Positions 34,115 to 45,565 of a stretch of DNA of 64,000 bases are shown piece after piece. The DNA is from Amaurobius ferox. Its lineage: Eukaryota; Arthropoda; Arachnida; Araneae; Amaurobiidae. How positions within the stretch are numbered: position 1 is the stretch's first letter; every line of letters begins with the position of its first letter. The translations under genes and the position numbers were made by a program. Location of the stretch: positions 122,726,731 to 122,790,730 of the forward strand of contig OX578142.1 of the NCBI GenBank assembly GCA_951213105.1, read 5' to 3'. Under the pieces are notes generated by a model. The model had not been told where the DNA came from and did no database searches. It saw nothing but the letters and a program-made list of their open reading frames with translations.

Positions 34115-34735
34115 AATTTGCGAAACATTACTTCCCATTTGGCGTCATTTTTATCAATTTGTCGACATTTTTATCACTTTGGTAACATTTTAAATAGTCG
34201 CCAAGTTGGCGACGTTCCGCTAAATTTCTCGCCAAACTTTACGGAAGGAGAAATGGGTTATTATTATAGTCTACTCTTATGTTCTTTCCAAGATATTGAA
34301 CTTTCATCAATTAGTCGTCATTTCATTAATTTGGCGTCGGCTTCATCAATTTGGCAAATTTTTATCAATTGGCTGACATTTTCGTCAATTTGGCATATTT
34401 TAAAAAGTCAGCAAGTTGGAGATATTCCAACAAATTCGTCACCAAAATTTTGCCAAATGCTACGGACGGATAAATAGGTTATTCTTATAGTAGAATAACC
34501 TATTATTTCTAAGGTTAGAAAGAATAGGAAAGGAAATTCTTTACAAGAAATTGAATTTTCGTCAATTAGTCGTCATTTTCATTGATTTAGCGTCGTTTTT
34601 ATCAATTTGGCAAAATATTCGTTAATTTGGCAACATTAAAAAAATCGCCAAGTTGGCGACATTCCGCCAAATTTGTCGCCAAAATCTCGCCAAACGTTAT
34701 GGACCGAGAAATAAGTTATTATTATAGCAGATAAA
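34115..34735 (+). repeat. Three ~230-bp cassettes of family W
   Basis: Each cassette is built from CGTCAATTTGGC / CATTTTTATCAATTTGG motifs, then an AAGTTGGCGACATTCCGCC block, and ends in a landmark of the type ACGGAAGGAGAAATGGGTTA near 34241, 34462 and 34699. The spacings are about 221 and 237 bp. The last cassette runs into family B copy 3. It is non-coding with strong short-range periodicity. Confidence 0.7.
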
Positions 34736-35345
34736 TGACTGTTGGTTTCAAATACAAAAGTATTATCCAAAGTATCTTCTCTCATGAATGGAAAGAGATC
34801 CACGAGAATGATGTCACCAAATTTATCGCATGATATTGCATATGAAAAGTAAACATATTTTACAATAGTTATTATATTTTTTTAATTTATGTGATTTTTT
34901 GGTAAATTTATTTGACAAATGTGCAATATTTCGAGAACGGTTCATGCTAGCGTTCTAAAGTTTATGTCAATCGCTTTCGAAAGGAAAATTACATAAGAAA
35001 TGTTTATTTGCGTAACTTTATTAAAGGTTTTGATTTTTGATGATTTTTTCAAACTTTTACTTGGAAATTTAGGGGGTTCTGAACATTCGATTGCGTTTAA
35101 AAACAATAGGCTTCCAATATTCACGGATTGTAATTTTTTGTACCAAATTTAATTCGAATCGCTCCATTTGTTCGTGAGTTATCGTCTCCACATACACACA
35201 CACACACACAGACATCAAATCAAAAATGTTCGATTCGTGATCAGGGATGCTTGAAACGTGTTCTTCCGTCAAAAACTCGAATTTGAATTTTCGACTCCGT
35301 CACCATACTTTCCATATACATTATACTATGTATATAAAGAAAGTA
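34736..35345 (-). repeat. Family B repeat, copy 3
   Basis: An inverted copy relative to 5917-6672 and 7880-8590, ending at the TACTTTCC hairpin start near 35305-35343. It adjoins the family W cassettes at one side and family C at the other. Confidence 0.7.
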
Positions 35346-35349
35346 ATAT

Positions 35350-35975
35350 AAATTAAAAAGAACTTTAAAAATCACGATTTTGACACAAGATGGATGGCAT
35401 TGATTGTTTAAACTCAAATATAATATAATTGCACTATTTCAGTATGTAGATGCACAGAAATTAAGTAAAAATAAAGCGATTTTAGGATGGATACAATACT
35501 AAATATAAACAAGAAAGATCAATCATGCATAAAGCATTGATTATGAAACACTTTCCAATTTCAATGCAATTTTATTTAAACATCTCTAAAACGCGATACA
35601 TTCCCCGTTAATATTTTTAAAATTATCACAATACTATATTAATTTATTATATTTGAAAACTTAAAACTTCATCGAAAAAAAAATGAATTTCATTCAAATG
35701 ACGGCATTGAAATATAATTTTCCTGGTTTAAACATCTATAAAATGCGATAAATTTCTCTTTAATATTTTTAAAATATCATAACATTACAAGAATTTTTTA
35801 TATTTGAAAACTTCATAGGAAACAAATGAACTTTATTTAAATGACGTCATCGAAATATAAATCGCCTGATTCTCTCTATAAAAGCAAATTTCATTCATGA
35901 ACATTTTCCATTCCATTCATTCATCCCAATACTATAATAATTTATTTTATTTAAAAATTTTAAACCATGGAGGTA
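35350..35975 (+). repeat. Family C repeat, copy 2, permuted
   Basis: It contains the same blocks as copy 1 but in a different order. The AACTTTAAAAATCACGATTT block and the ATGTAGATGCACAGAA block come first, then the AAGAAAGATCAATCATGCAT block, the CRE TGACGTCA at 35842-35849 and the TATA box CTATAAAAG at 35876-35884. The order is that of a circularly permuted or tandem unit of about 780 bp. It is non-coding. Confidence 0.7.
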
Positions 35976-36165
35976 CCATTTGTTCGTGAGATGTCGTCTC
36001 CACATACTTTCACACACACACATACACATCACCTCAAAAATATTCGATTTGTGTTCAGGGATGCTTGAAACGTGCTCTCCCGTCGTAAACTCATTCGAAT
36101 TTTCGACCCCATCACAATGCTTTCCTTATACATTAGACTATGTATATAAGGAAAGTAATATGGCT
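35976..36165 (-). repeat. Family B fragment
   Basis: Matches the inner start of family B in reverse (TTTGTTCGTGAGATGTCG to TATATAAGGAAAGTAATAT) with its terminal hairpin. Confidence 0.65.
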
Positions 36166-36479
36166 ATGACTGTATAATGTATGTTTCCATAATAGTTCAA
36201 AACTAATCATCCTAGTTTCATTAAATGTTATAAGCTGAGAAGTTGAGTAAAAGATGCAGATTTCTCATTTAACATGTTATGCAAACCGATGTTCCTGTAT
36301 ATCAAGATGTTATGTGTGCCATTAATATGTTACTTCATTAAAGGGATGTAAAGTTAGTCTCCTGACTACTAAATTGGCTATAGAAATATTACACAGCAAC
36401 ATCATTAAAATGCAAATACACATATGGCGTAAAAAGACAAGTATTTTCTTATTCATAAAGTATCAGAAGATAGTTTTAA
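36166..36479. other. AT-rich, no gene seen
   Basis: No supported feature. Confidence 0.4.
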
Positions 36480-36966
36480 CCATGGAGGCAAAGGAGTTAA
36501 AACTCCATACTTAGAAAATGCTATTTTCATTTGAGACAATAATTTAGGTGGCGCTGCGATAAGATAAGCGCCCCTACATTGCATGTATTTCTACGTCAAA
36601 AGGCTTAAAATATTTATTTAAACTGTCAATTTTGTAAAAACAGTAGCGCAATGCAAATTAGAAATGAGACAATAAGGAATAGTCCTACGTATTTAAAATC
36701 ATTTTACCTTTCAATTGATTTTTATCTCCCTATATTCTGAACTTTGTCTTACAACTGTGAAAAAATACTGATTAATTATACTGATAATTAGGGAATCTTA
36801 ATTTAAAAATAATCGAAAATGCATATACTCAATACTATGCCTCTCTATTGTGTCAAATGGATACAAAGGGTTACTAACACTAGCGTCACCTAGATATAAT
36901 TTTCAAAGCGTTATGGCAGTTTTAAGCGTTTCTTACATCGAAATTTTATCGCCTTCTCTCTAAATC
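36480..36966 (+). repeat. Family D repeat, copy 3 (longest)
   Basis: Colinear with 3086-3404 in its right part and with the complement of 30375-30798 in full. It starts near AACCATGGAGGCAAAGGAGT. It is non-coding. Confidence 0.75.
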
Positions 36967-37757
36967 CATGGTTTTAGTAGTAAGAGGCAGCCTGTAAAGA
37001 ACTCAAATTCCAACCGGAATCCTATCCGTAGATTTTGAGCCATACAAAGCTGGATTCATTAGGCTTTTAGGACGATAATCTTATCTACTATATATATTGG
37101 GAATAGATCCAGGAAAATTTGCAAAGAAAATTTCATTTTACTTCTAAATTTGGAATTAGCGAATTCACTAAAATAAATATGAATATCCAAAGAAGTAATA
37201 TAAAACCCCCCATCTTTAATTACAAAACATGGTTTTAATCATAAATAAAATTTTGGTCATGCATCAAGCACATAATTATTGCATGTCCATGTACTTTTTT
37301 ATTCAAACACTTTCACATATATTCTCTAACTATGCCTCCATCTACATTTATGCAGATGGGAAAAATAAAGCAATCTAAATGGGAATGGCAGCGCAACAGT
37401 AATGAGGAACTAAAAGAGTCCATGCGGAGGGACATTATTTAATAGAGGAATTGGTTGAGAAATGATGTTTGGAGTCAGGCCATCCCTTGCCAACCCCATG
37501 ATTATGACGTCCGGAGAATAGGAATTGCTTTCATCTTCTAACCATCCCTATGATTTGTCAGTCAGTGGACGCCATTACTGGACAGAATGATTGCTACTAC
37601 TTCACGAGATGACCAATGGGTAGGATGATATGGATTTCTGTTCGGGTTGAGAAATTTTAAGTCTAAAGGGAGTCCTTTAGTGGCTAATTTAGGACTGATG
37701 GATATATAAAAGATAAATATGACATAGTTGCCTTATTGAAGAATCATTTTTTAATGT
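36967..37757. other. No recognised gene
   Basis: A more balanced stretch at about 37380-37680 shows no frame or motif that I can assign. Confidence 0.4.
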
Positions 37758-38282
37758 TATTAGCAGTATACCCTTTCTTCGTACGGAATATACGTTAAAG
37801 AAACTTAAAATTTACAATCATGTGTAAATTTCTCTAGTATTCTAAATGACACTGTTATTCAAAATATTCTGTTGAAATATTTAAATGAATGCTCCTAAAA
37901 AGTAGTTTAAGAATATCTGTTTTCGCTGTACAAAATTATCTTCACAGGTAGATCTGAAGAGTAAAGCATCCCGGTACCGTTTGTAAACAAATTTACAAAA
38001 AATATGAAATTGAATCAGTACATGCCAAAATGAAAGCGCTAAATTTGTATGGGAAGTACTTCCCGTATTGATTATATTTTCGTAGACTAGGAAATATGCC
38101 CGTGCATTAGTAGAAGATTGCCCATACTACAATATATGATTTTCAATAATCTTTGCCAAAACAAAGCAGATGACGTAATGAATTGAAGATATTAATAATC
38201 CCCATAATCATTGAACATGAAGGCTGTAAATGATAAAATCCAGTCAAAAAGCAATTTCTGTAAAATTAATCTTATATGCGTT
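37758..38282 (+). repeat. Family E repeat, copy 1
   Basis: Aligned with 56425-57180. Shared blocks include TATACCCTTTCTTCGTACGG / CATACCCGTACTTCTTACGG at the start and AATCTTTGCCAAAACAAAGC followed by AGATGACGTAATGAATTGAA near the end. It is non-coding and abuts the inverted family C copy. Confidence 0.7.
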
Positions 38283-39240
38283 TTTTTAACACTTTACAAC
38301 AAACTTGACAAGTGATAATGACTTTGTTCATTCTGTCTGTCTGTCTGTCAGCACGATAACTGCTGTAAAAATGACTTTATCAAAATGAATTTTAGTATGT
38401 TGTTCAAACGGTCTGTGGGACCTATGGGAATATAAATGAATAATATCACCCAATTAGTTTTGGATTGAACCCGTGTTGTAAAAATGAAATACATTGAACC
38501 CTATGGGATCTAATTTTTCAAACATTTTCTAAGCGGATTTAAAATTCACGAATTGCTTCAAAAGTTTTAGAAAATATTCAAATTATCCCATAAAATATAT
38601 AAAAAAAAATTCAGCAAAATATATTCAGTAGTTTTTTAAGTAAAAATTAAAATAATAATTACACCTTTTATATGAACACATCACGTGACCCACTTCAAAA
38701 TAAAATATGGCATCCATCTTGTGTCAAAATCGTGATTTTTAAAGTTGTTTTTAATTCATATTTAGTGTTGTATCCGTCCTAAAACCGCTTTAGTTTTGCT
38801 TAAATTCTGTGCATCTACATACTGGAACAACGCAATTGCAATATATTTGAGTTTAAACCATCATCCAAATTTGATTATTTCTACAACGAAGCCTACTTTT
38901 CACTTATGGAAAATGCAAACAGTAAAGTATGTAGAATGAGTTGTATAAGGATTGCTGCATTTCTTTAACGCAAAATTATTTAGCTCATGGAGTCTGCAAT
39001 ATAGCTGATATGAATGAAATATTCATTGATTTTACAGAGAGAAGGACGATTTTTTCGATGGAGTTTTAAGCATAGAGTTTAATTACTTGTACCTCCATGG
39101 TCTTAAGTTTTTAAGTAAAATAAATTATTATAGTATTGTGATGAATGAAATGAATGGAAAAATGTCTACGAATGAAATGATGCTTTTATAGAGAGATATA
39201 GCTGCTTTTATAGTACGGATTCAGTGGACTCTGGAATACT
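38283..39240 (-). repeat. Family C repeat, copy 3
   Basis: The complement is colinear with 1480-2412, from a TATA box (CTATAAAAG, 39183-39191 on the minus strand) to the terminal TTGTAAAGTGTTAA block at 38287-38303. The 5' part with the CRE is missing or replaced. Confidence 0.8.
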
Positions 39241-39424
39241 AAGCGCCGATTTCAAAGTGAGAGAATTGGCAGGATACTAACCTGAGCAAAAATAGTAGTA
39301 GCAGGAAGCTAACCTGAGGTAAAAATAGTAGGAGGTATTCAGCCAGATTGTCAGTTGCTCACCAATCTGACATTAGAGGGTGGACAATGCGGAGTTCACT
39401 TCGACGATAAGAGCTTGCAATTTC

Positions 39425-39495
39425 ATCCCAGTAGCTCAACGGTAGAGCATCGGCTGGTCAGATCGGAGATCCAGGGTTTGATTCCCGGTTGGGAA
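39425..39495 (+). other. tRNA-like sequence (degenerate; probably a SINE head)
   Basis: The 71 bases fold as a cloverleaf of normal dimensions: acceptor ATCCCAG with TTGGGAA, D arm GCTC-GAGC, an anticodon stem TCGGC-ATCGG with wobble pairs and one mismatch, and a T arm CAGGG-CCCGG with loop TTTGATT. Box A (TAGCTCAACGGT) and box B (GGTTTGATTCC) match the polymerase III consensus well. The anticodon would be GTC, but position 33 is G and not U, and both main stems have mismatches. A SINE head or tRNA pseudogene is therefore more likely than a working gene. No tail or target duplication was defined. Confidence 0.5.
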
Positions 39496-39573
39496 AGCAC
39501 GGTTCTTTACAACTATCACTTAAATAGACAGCAGAAACAATATCAACTTTTTAAACTATTACTAAAAATGGGA

Positions 39574-40640
39574 TCAACACGTTCCAGAAGCGGGGCGAGT
39601 AACTATATTTATGTAAGAAGTGAAACAATTAAATACCAAAAAGTTAAAATAATCTGTAGAAACATCAATATTTAATAGGTCAATGTTATAATCACCAATT
39701 AAAATCGTGCTTTTACAATTTTGATGCCTAAAAATGTTTCCAAATTCACAAATAAAGTCATCACACAACATAATTTTGAGTGTTAGTAATTTACGCATAT
39801 TATTATATTTTTCCGAATGGCAACAAGCATATGCACATGTTCGCGATTTGAGTTTATTTGCTTTAACAGCTTTTAATAAAGTAAGAAATTACGAAAGTTT
39901 TACATACCTTTTTGCAATAATAACACTTATAAAATCAGATAAAAGTATTGTGTATAACTTTCAGCTGATTAATTAAATCTTAAACCAGAGTAAAAGTTCC
40001 ATATGTTCACCGAAGATTATTTGTAAGCGAATAGTTAGGTCTAATCAACACTTAATGCTTCCGCCGTTATTTTCCGGTCACTTCAGAAAGATAATATCCA
40101 AACTGATTTAATGAAATAATTTCCAGTCGTTTTACTAATGTAAATAATACTGCATACTATTTATGCTAATAATATTCTTTGACATAAAAAAAATTGAACT
40201 TAAAGATCTTTTACATTTATTAACTGTCAGTGAATAAAAAATTTTCCGTGATTTTTCCCGGGTACTCACTAGTTAATAGAATATTTTTGGGAACTTTACA
40301 CACACATGAATCATTGGCAGGATTTTTTAGAGCTACTAATTCACAAGTAATAGTATTACCATAAGATCTAAAAAACTGAAATTTATCATTTCGAATATAA
40401 ATCCTAATTTCCCCCGATTTACCCTCCTCCCTACAACATACATAAAATTCAAAATTGGGAATAATATAAAGTTGTGACTCGTTTTCAGAAATTCAAATTT
40501 CGCTTAAAATAATATCAAATTCAAATTTCGTTTAAAATAATATCAAATTCAAATTTCGCTTAAAATAATATCAAATTCAAATTTCGCTGAAAGCAACAAA
40601 ATCAAGTCTATCCAAGTAAGAATTAGAAGAAGCTGAAAAT
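39574..40640 (-). pseudogene. LINE endonuclease domain (CR1/Jockey-like ORF2), no reverse transcriptase
   Basis: On the minus strand the first part (about 40640-40210) reads through DIILSEI, YIIPNFEFYVCCREEGKSGE, IRIYIRNDKFQFFRSYG and TCELVALK. This order matches the N-terminal half of the apurinic-like endonuclease of CR1/Jockey retrotransposons. After a break with extra sequence (about 39830-40200), the frame resumes at 39798-39574 with ILIGDYNIDLL and INIVTRPASGT, matching the GDFN...NxxTR motifs at the end of that domain. An in-frame stop follows LSEI. A 28-bp tandem duplication interrupts the start. No reverse transcriptase motif follows, so the copy is cut off at its 3' side. Confidence 0.75.
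40491..40600 (-). repeat. 28-bp tandem duplication inside the LINE
   Basis: About four copies of a unit around TTCAAATTTCGCTTAAAATA, nearly identical, at the start of the endonuclease region. The unit is not a multiple of three, so it breaks the frame. Confidence 0.85.
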
Positions 40641-40784
40641 CTGTCACCTAATATTTAAATGTCAGATATTTCGAATCTCACCGGATCGCAGAAAGCAGCT
40701 AAAATCATCGACAGAATCAGTAAGGAAGTCTTTATTGTAACTATCCACTAATGTGATCCAGATCTTCCAAACAATTAGGCTTTA

Positions 40785-41617
40785 GCAGATTCATCATATC
40801 TGAGATATATGTGGCTATTCTTAACCCAAATAAAACTGGAGTTCTTCTGCTTGAATATTTCAGCATTATGTAAAAGATTTTTATTACAAGGTGTAAAATT
40901 TTTATTTAAGTAGATATCAAAGCCCTTTAAATCAAGACGTTTAAGAGCCTTTTAAAAGCTTATGCACTTTAAATTGGGTAATCCAAGTGTCCCTTATCTT
41001 CTTATTTATCAATTGAATTGCTGCATGTTTGGGACGATTTACATTTGATGAGGGCACTTTGTATACAGACATCAATTTATCAACATATTCAAGTTTTCTT
41101 TTGAAAGTTGAGCCAAACTAGTGATTTCAAAATAAGAGTTTCTTGTGAGTTGCGATAAATAATTTAGACACCCCTTTTAACTTCAAACAACTTAGCTTCA
41201 AGTTTTTTATTTTTGGATTTTAAAGTTTGCACTTCATTTGTTAATACAGTGATTGAAGATTCAGCAGACGCCTTGAACTCAGAAAATTGAGCAGTAAAAA
41301 ATGACTTTAAATCCCCATTTTCGTTTTTAATTTTGTTGAACAAGATTGCGAGAGTCTTTACTTCAGAATCTGATTCTTTCCTGTGTAAATCTGAGGAAGT
41401 AATAGACACTTTATCCTTATCTCTTGTATCGACATAAGCTTTGACGGAAAGGCTGGTTTGTTGAGTGCAGGTGCAATTTTCCTTTATACATTTTCCGAAA
41501 ATTGACTTCAACTAGACTAGCACATATGCAATGTAGAGTATTCAAACAACATGACGAACATTTAATACCGTCAGAAATTTTCAATATGGTTTCGTTACAG
41601 CCAGAATAGATGACAGC
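40785..41617 (-). pseudogene. LINE ORF1-like protein remnant: zinc finger, coiled coil, C-terminal block
   Basis: Minus strand, upstream of the endonuclease. The N-terminal part (about 41617-41515) reads GCNETILKISDGIKCSSCCL and then LHCICASLVEV. This cysteine pattern is like the PHD-type zinc finger in ORF1 of CR1 and Jockey elements. After a frameshift a 115-codon frame (41511-41164) is charged and ends in a heptad-like stretch (ITVLTNEVQTLKSKNKKLEA), a probable coiled coil for trimerisation. Further on (about 40950-40790), GFDIYLNKNFTPCNKNLLHN and FIWVKNSHIYLRYDE resemble the C-terminal ORF1 block. ORF1 proteins bind RNA as chaperones. Several shifts and stops make this copy inactive. Confidence 0.65.
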
Positions 41618-43262
41618 TATTTTGAAATCCGAAAGGGCGAGATCAGTTACACACGTATATAAGATGGAAAGTCAGAACATATAAAAATATAACTAATTAT
41701 TCACTACATACACAGATACTCATAAATACATCATGATATAAGATTTAGCACCGATAAATAAAATAATATGCTTTAACAGTTCAAAAACATTTTTTTTTGG
41801 TCGGAGCAAAAATGAGCACGTCCAACATCGCCACCCGTTACCAGCCAGTTCTATAACGAATTTAATAACGAATGATTTACATTTTATAAGTTATTTTATC
41901 AATTTATAATCAGTATTAAAAGAAAAGGATAAATAACATTCTTTCAAATATTTTATTATATGTTTTAAACTTAATTTTATAGACTCATATCAAGAGATAT
42001 TAAATACATTGTAAAAGCTATTTTAATGCTGTGGTACGATTTTACTCAGATTTTATTTCTGGGAGGGCTATTGAATCTGATACCTGTGAGAGGCGATTGT
42101 ATGCAAAGGCATAAACCGAAATGATGGCTTTAATAGTAGCTGCCAAATAGCTTTCACACGCATCCAATCAAACATATTGCTTACGCCTGCACCTAACTGA
42201 CTTCAGTTATGTCATCAGCTGTATCAGCACGTTCCTCTCTAAGTGGTGCCGTGCATAAACAACTCCTATATTGACGGCCACATTATTTACGCACTTTAAT
42301 ATACTAGTGTCACTCATAGTATTGAACCCGTTCAAATGTAGTCTAGTGTCGCATTGGTCTTGGAGTGAGTTTAGTGGTTTTAGTTCATTGGATTTCATTA
42401 GTAAGTGCCCATTATTTGGATAGTAGTTTACGCTCTGGTCATCTAACCTCAGGGTAGAAGTTCGAATCCTAAAGATAGTGCACGCGGTTGGTTTTCATCG
42501 TTTGAGACATAGAATGTAAATACAATATAGTAGTTTTGAAGCTATAGAGATAAAGCGCAGCAACTAAAATTCTTTGTAAGTTTAGAAAATAATACTTTAA
42601 ATTTTGTAAATAAATTTCACCTCATTGACTTTAAAGTCAATAACATGGAACATGCAGAAATTTCATATATCCTGGAGTTCTGATAATTTCCTAGTATAGC
42701 AATATTTTAGATTCTCTTTATACAGTGCAAGATGCACGACGGACTCAAAAATATCCATGGATAATTTTAGGCTTTCGTTTGTAAAGTTTTGGACTGGATG
42801 AAGTTGCATTTTAAAAATTATAAATTGGTGACACGATGAAGGAAGAACTTTTATAAATATCATGCGTCCAAGGAAAAAATTAAAAATAAGCTTTTGTACA
42901 TAATTTTGACACCTAAATATACGGCTTTTATAGTTTTCTGTATATTAGAAAAAAGAATATTCGGTCCGGTTAGGTCGAGATTCAAAGGTTTTCAGGCCGA
43001 TCCAGATCTTTCAGATCTGATTAAGACCATTGTATATAAAATATATTTTCCTCCCAAAAAAGAAAATATTCAATCGTTTTAAGGCAAAAAAATTTTGTGC
43101 ATTTTAATTGTGTCAAGTTACTGCCTATAATAATGTAACAGACGAAAGACATTATAAAGTTTGGAATCCATGTGTTGCATTTATACCAGTACCTTGAAAA
43201 TTACGCTAAATATTAATATCCCTCAGTATACAAAACTATTTTTAGGATAATTAAAAGTAATA
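41618..43262. other. AT-rich, no confirmed gene
   Basis: Around 42425-42485 a box B-like AGTTCGAATCC sits in a region with weak tRNA-like character, possibly an old SINE. No other feature is supported. Confidence 0.35.
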
Positions 43263-44783
43263 CAGGTGAACCTCGATATGTCGAACCTCGGTATCTCGAA
43301 ATTTGTGATATCTCAAAATATTTTTATCTCCCTTCACGCACGGTATAAAACTAATGTAAAACAAACACTTTTAATCTCGAAATTTTTCTAATCAAACTCT
43401 CGATATCTCGAAATTTTTCAACTTACCATTTTTATCTTTTCATTTGGTAAAATACGATCCAAAAAATGTGTTTAATGCAAATGAAACAGGACAATTTTTT
43501 AAGTGTATGCCTGATAAAACTATGGCCATTAAAAGTGAAGCATGTCATGGCGGGAAAAAGAGCAAAGAAAGATTAACTGTGCTATTTTGCACTAATATAA
43601 ATGGTTCAGAAAGGCTCAAACCTCTTATGATAGGTAAATTTGCTGAACTCCGATGTTTTTCAGGATTGACATCTTTTCCAATGACTTATTTTGCAAACAA
43701 AAAGGCTTGGATGACTGCCAAAATTTTCACTAATTGTTTGAAAGAACTAGACAGAAAAATGTCCCGTGTAGAGCGCAATATTGTTCTCTTCTTGGATAAC
43801 TGTACAGCGCATAATAGCTCGCCGAAATTAAAATCCTTGAAAGTTCATTTCATGCCACCGAACACAACTTCTAAGTTACAGCCTTTGGACCAAGTTATTA
43901 TTCAGAGTTTAAAAGTAAACTATCGCCACAAAATTGTAAAAAAATGCATTGCTGACATTGATGAAGGAAAGACAACTACTGTTGACATTTTGCAGGCGAT
44001 GCATCTCTGCGATAGAGCTTGGAGGGATGTTACTGAATAAACCATAGTTAATTGTTTCAAAAAGACAGGATTCACTCTGCTGGAAACGAAAGTCAAGAAA
44101 ATACTAATCAACAATGAACTAATCAACAGGTAAATGAAGACTGGCAATGTCTTGTTAAGGATGAAGGAAGTGGGACATTTCAAGATTTTGTTGACTTTAA
44201 TGGAAATGCTGCAGTAACCAGGGAATTAAGCGACGAAGATATCATAATTAGGTAAAAGTTGTATCAGAGGAAGAAAATGAAATTGAGGAGTATTCACCTC
44301 TGACAAAAGTGACTTTCCGAGAAGCTCAGCTATTAATAGAAAAACTTTGAAATTTCGTCGAGTAAAGCCAAATATGACGCCGGAGATTTCCTATGCCCCA
44401 GCTCATGTGGAAAATGTAATAGATATTGAAGGATTCAGTACCTGTAACCAAACTGTCATAGATGACTTTTTTGCGAAGTAAAGAAATGCAAGATTTAAAT
44501 TTTCATAATGTATGTAAGTACGTACATAGCATTACATTAAATGTGTATCCAATCATTTCAAGCTTTGTTTTATTTGTTGTCAGCATTTTCTTGGGTAATA
44601 CCCAATTCCCTGTTTGCAAGATAAAGTAAGTGATTTTTTTTTAAATGTGTAAAGTATAGGACTAGTATGTATATATCTTTTTATGAATTCCTTAAAATTT
44701 TTTAAATTTTCGATATCGCGAATTTTTGATATCTGGAATGTTTTATCTACTTCCTTCAAATTTGACATATCGAGGTTCGACTG
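43263..44783 (+). mobile_element. pogo/Tigger-like DNA transposon, internally deleted
   Basis: The ends carry inverted repeats of about 24 bp that share GAACCTCGATATGTC, and TA flanks both sides (43261-43262 and 44784-44785). CGATATCTCGAA-like motifs recur just inside both ends. The length of 1521 bp is short for a complete pogo element, because only about 180 bp lie between the left end and the transposase catalytic region. The N-terminal DNA-binding domain is therefore missing. Confidence 0.9.
43444..44372 (+). pseudogene. pogo/Tigger transposase, catalytic region
   Basis: A 198-codon open frame (43444-44040) covers most of the DDE_1 catalytic domain. Motifs in order: VFNANETGQFF, HGGKKSKERLTVLFC, PLMIGKF, FANKKAWMT, VLFLDNCTAH, PPNTTSKLQPLDQ. 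In Tigger-type transposases the first catalytic Asp lies in NADETG. Here it is Asn (NANETG), so catalysis should fail. The second and third acidic residues are intact. The frame stops at TAA 44038-44040, but the family sequence continues immediately as TIVNCFKKTGF and, after shifts, as FQDFVDFNGNAAV. The CENP-B-type helix-turn-helix is absent. Confidence 0.9.
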
Positions 44784-44785
44784 TA

Positions 44786-45246
44786 TTTATTTAAAAACAA
44801 ATTTAGGCGTTATTAAAAAATATTATTTTTTTTTTAAAAAGAAATTTTTTTCAAAGTTTATTGGCAATCGCTGAGTTGAAGACAACTGCTTTTAGTATCG
44901 TCTATTTCTATCTATTTAGTATGCTCATAATTTTTCCGTATACTAAATGAAACAAAATAACATTTACTATGTGAATCGCACTCCCTAGAAATTAATTCTA
45001 GATAAATTATTTAAAAACTATAAAACATTTGCATTTTTCTGACAGTTTGACAAATTGAATTCTCTAAATAGAATGAATAATGAAACATGCAAATGTCGTA
45101 GAAAAGAAGACAAATAGTGAGTATATAGGGTGTCTTGTTAACTTTGTAAGAAGTAAAATGTGTGTAATAAACTACATATATTACTGGACGATAAACGGCT
45201 TTAGTTGTGAAATATACTGTAAACATCACTTCAGCATAAGAAAAAG
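44786..45246. other. AT-rich, no gene seen
   Basis: No supported feature. Confidence 0.45.
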
Positions 45247-45565
45247 TAGTGCGATTTGTTTTAACAGTGAATATTGCATCTGCATCAGAAATAATAGTGG
45301 AATTTGTTTTAACAGCAAATATTACTTCCGCATTAGAAAAAGTAGTGGAATTTGTTATAACAGCAAATATTACTTCCGCATTAGAAAAAGTAGTAGAATT
45401 TGTTTTAACAGTAAATATTACTTCCGCACCAGAAAGAGTAGTGGAATTTGTTTCAACAATAAATATTACTTTAACATCAAAAAGAGAAGTAGAAAAGTGC
45501 AATTTGTTTTAACAGTGGATATTACTTTAGCATTAGAAAGAGTAGTGGAATTTGTTTTAACAGCA
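45247..45565 (+). repeat. 48-bp minisatellite open in several frames
   Basis: About six and a half copies of a 48-bp unit around GTGGAATTTGTTTTAACAGC. The period equals 16 codons and the unit lacks stops in several frames on both strands, so long overlapping frames (up to 185 codons) arise. One encodes VVEFVLTANITSALEK repeats. A longer, diverged unit interrupts the array near 45485. There is no evidence for a gene beyond the repeat. Confidence 0.9.

Noticed and set aside
39425..39495. A functional tRNA-Asp gene.
   Set aside because: Position 33 is not U, and both the anticodon and T stems carry mismatches. It more likely belongs to a SINE or pseudogene.
39355..39675. A 106-codon plus-strand frame.
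   Set aside because: It runs through the tRNA-like sequence and antisense to the LINE endonuclease, so it is a chance frame.
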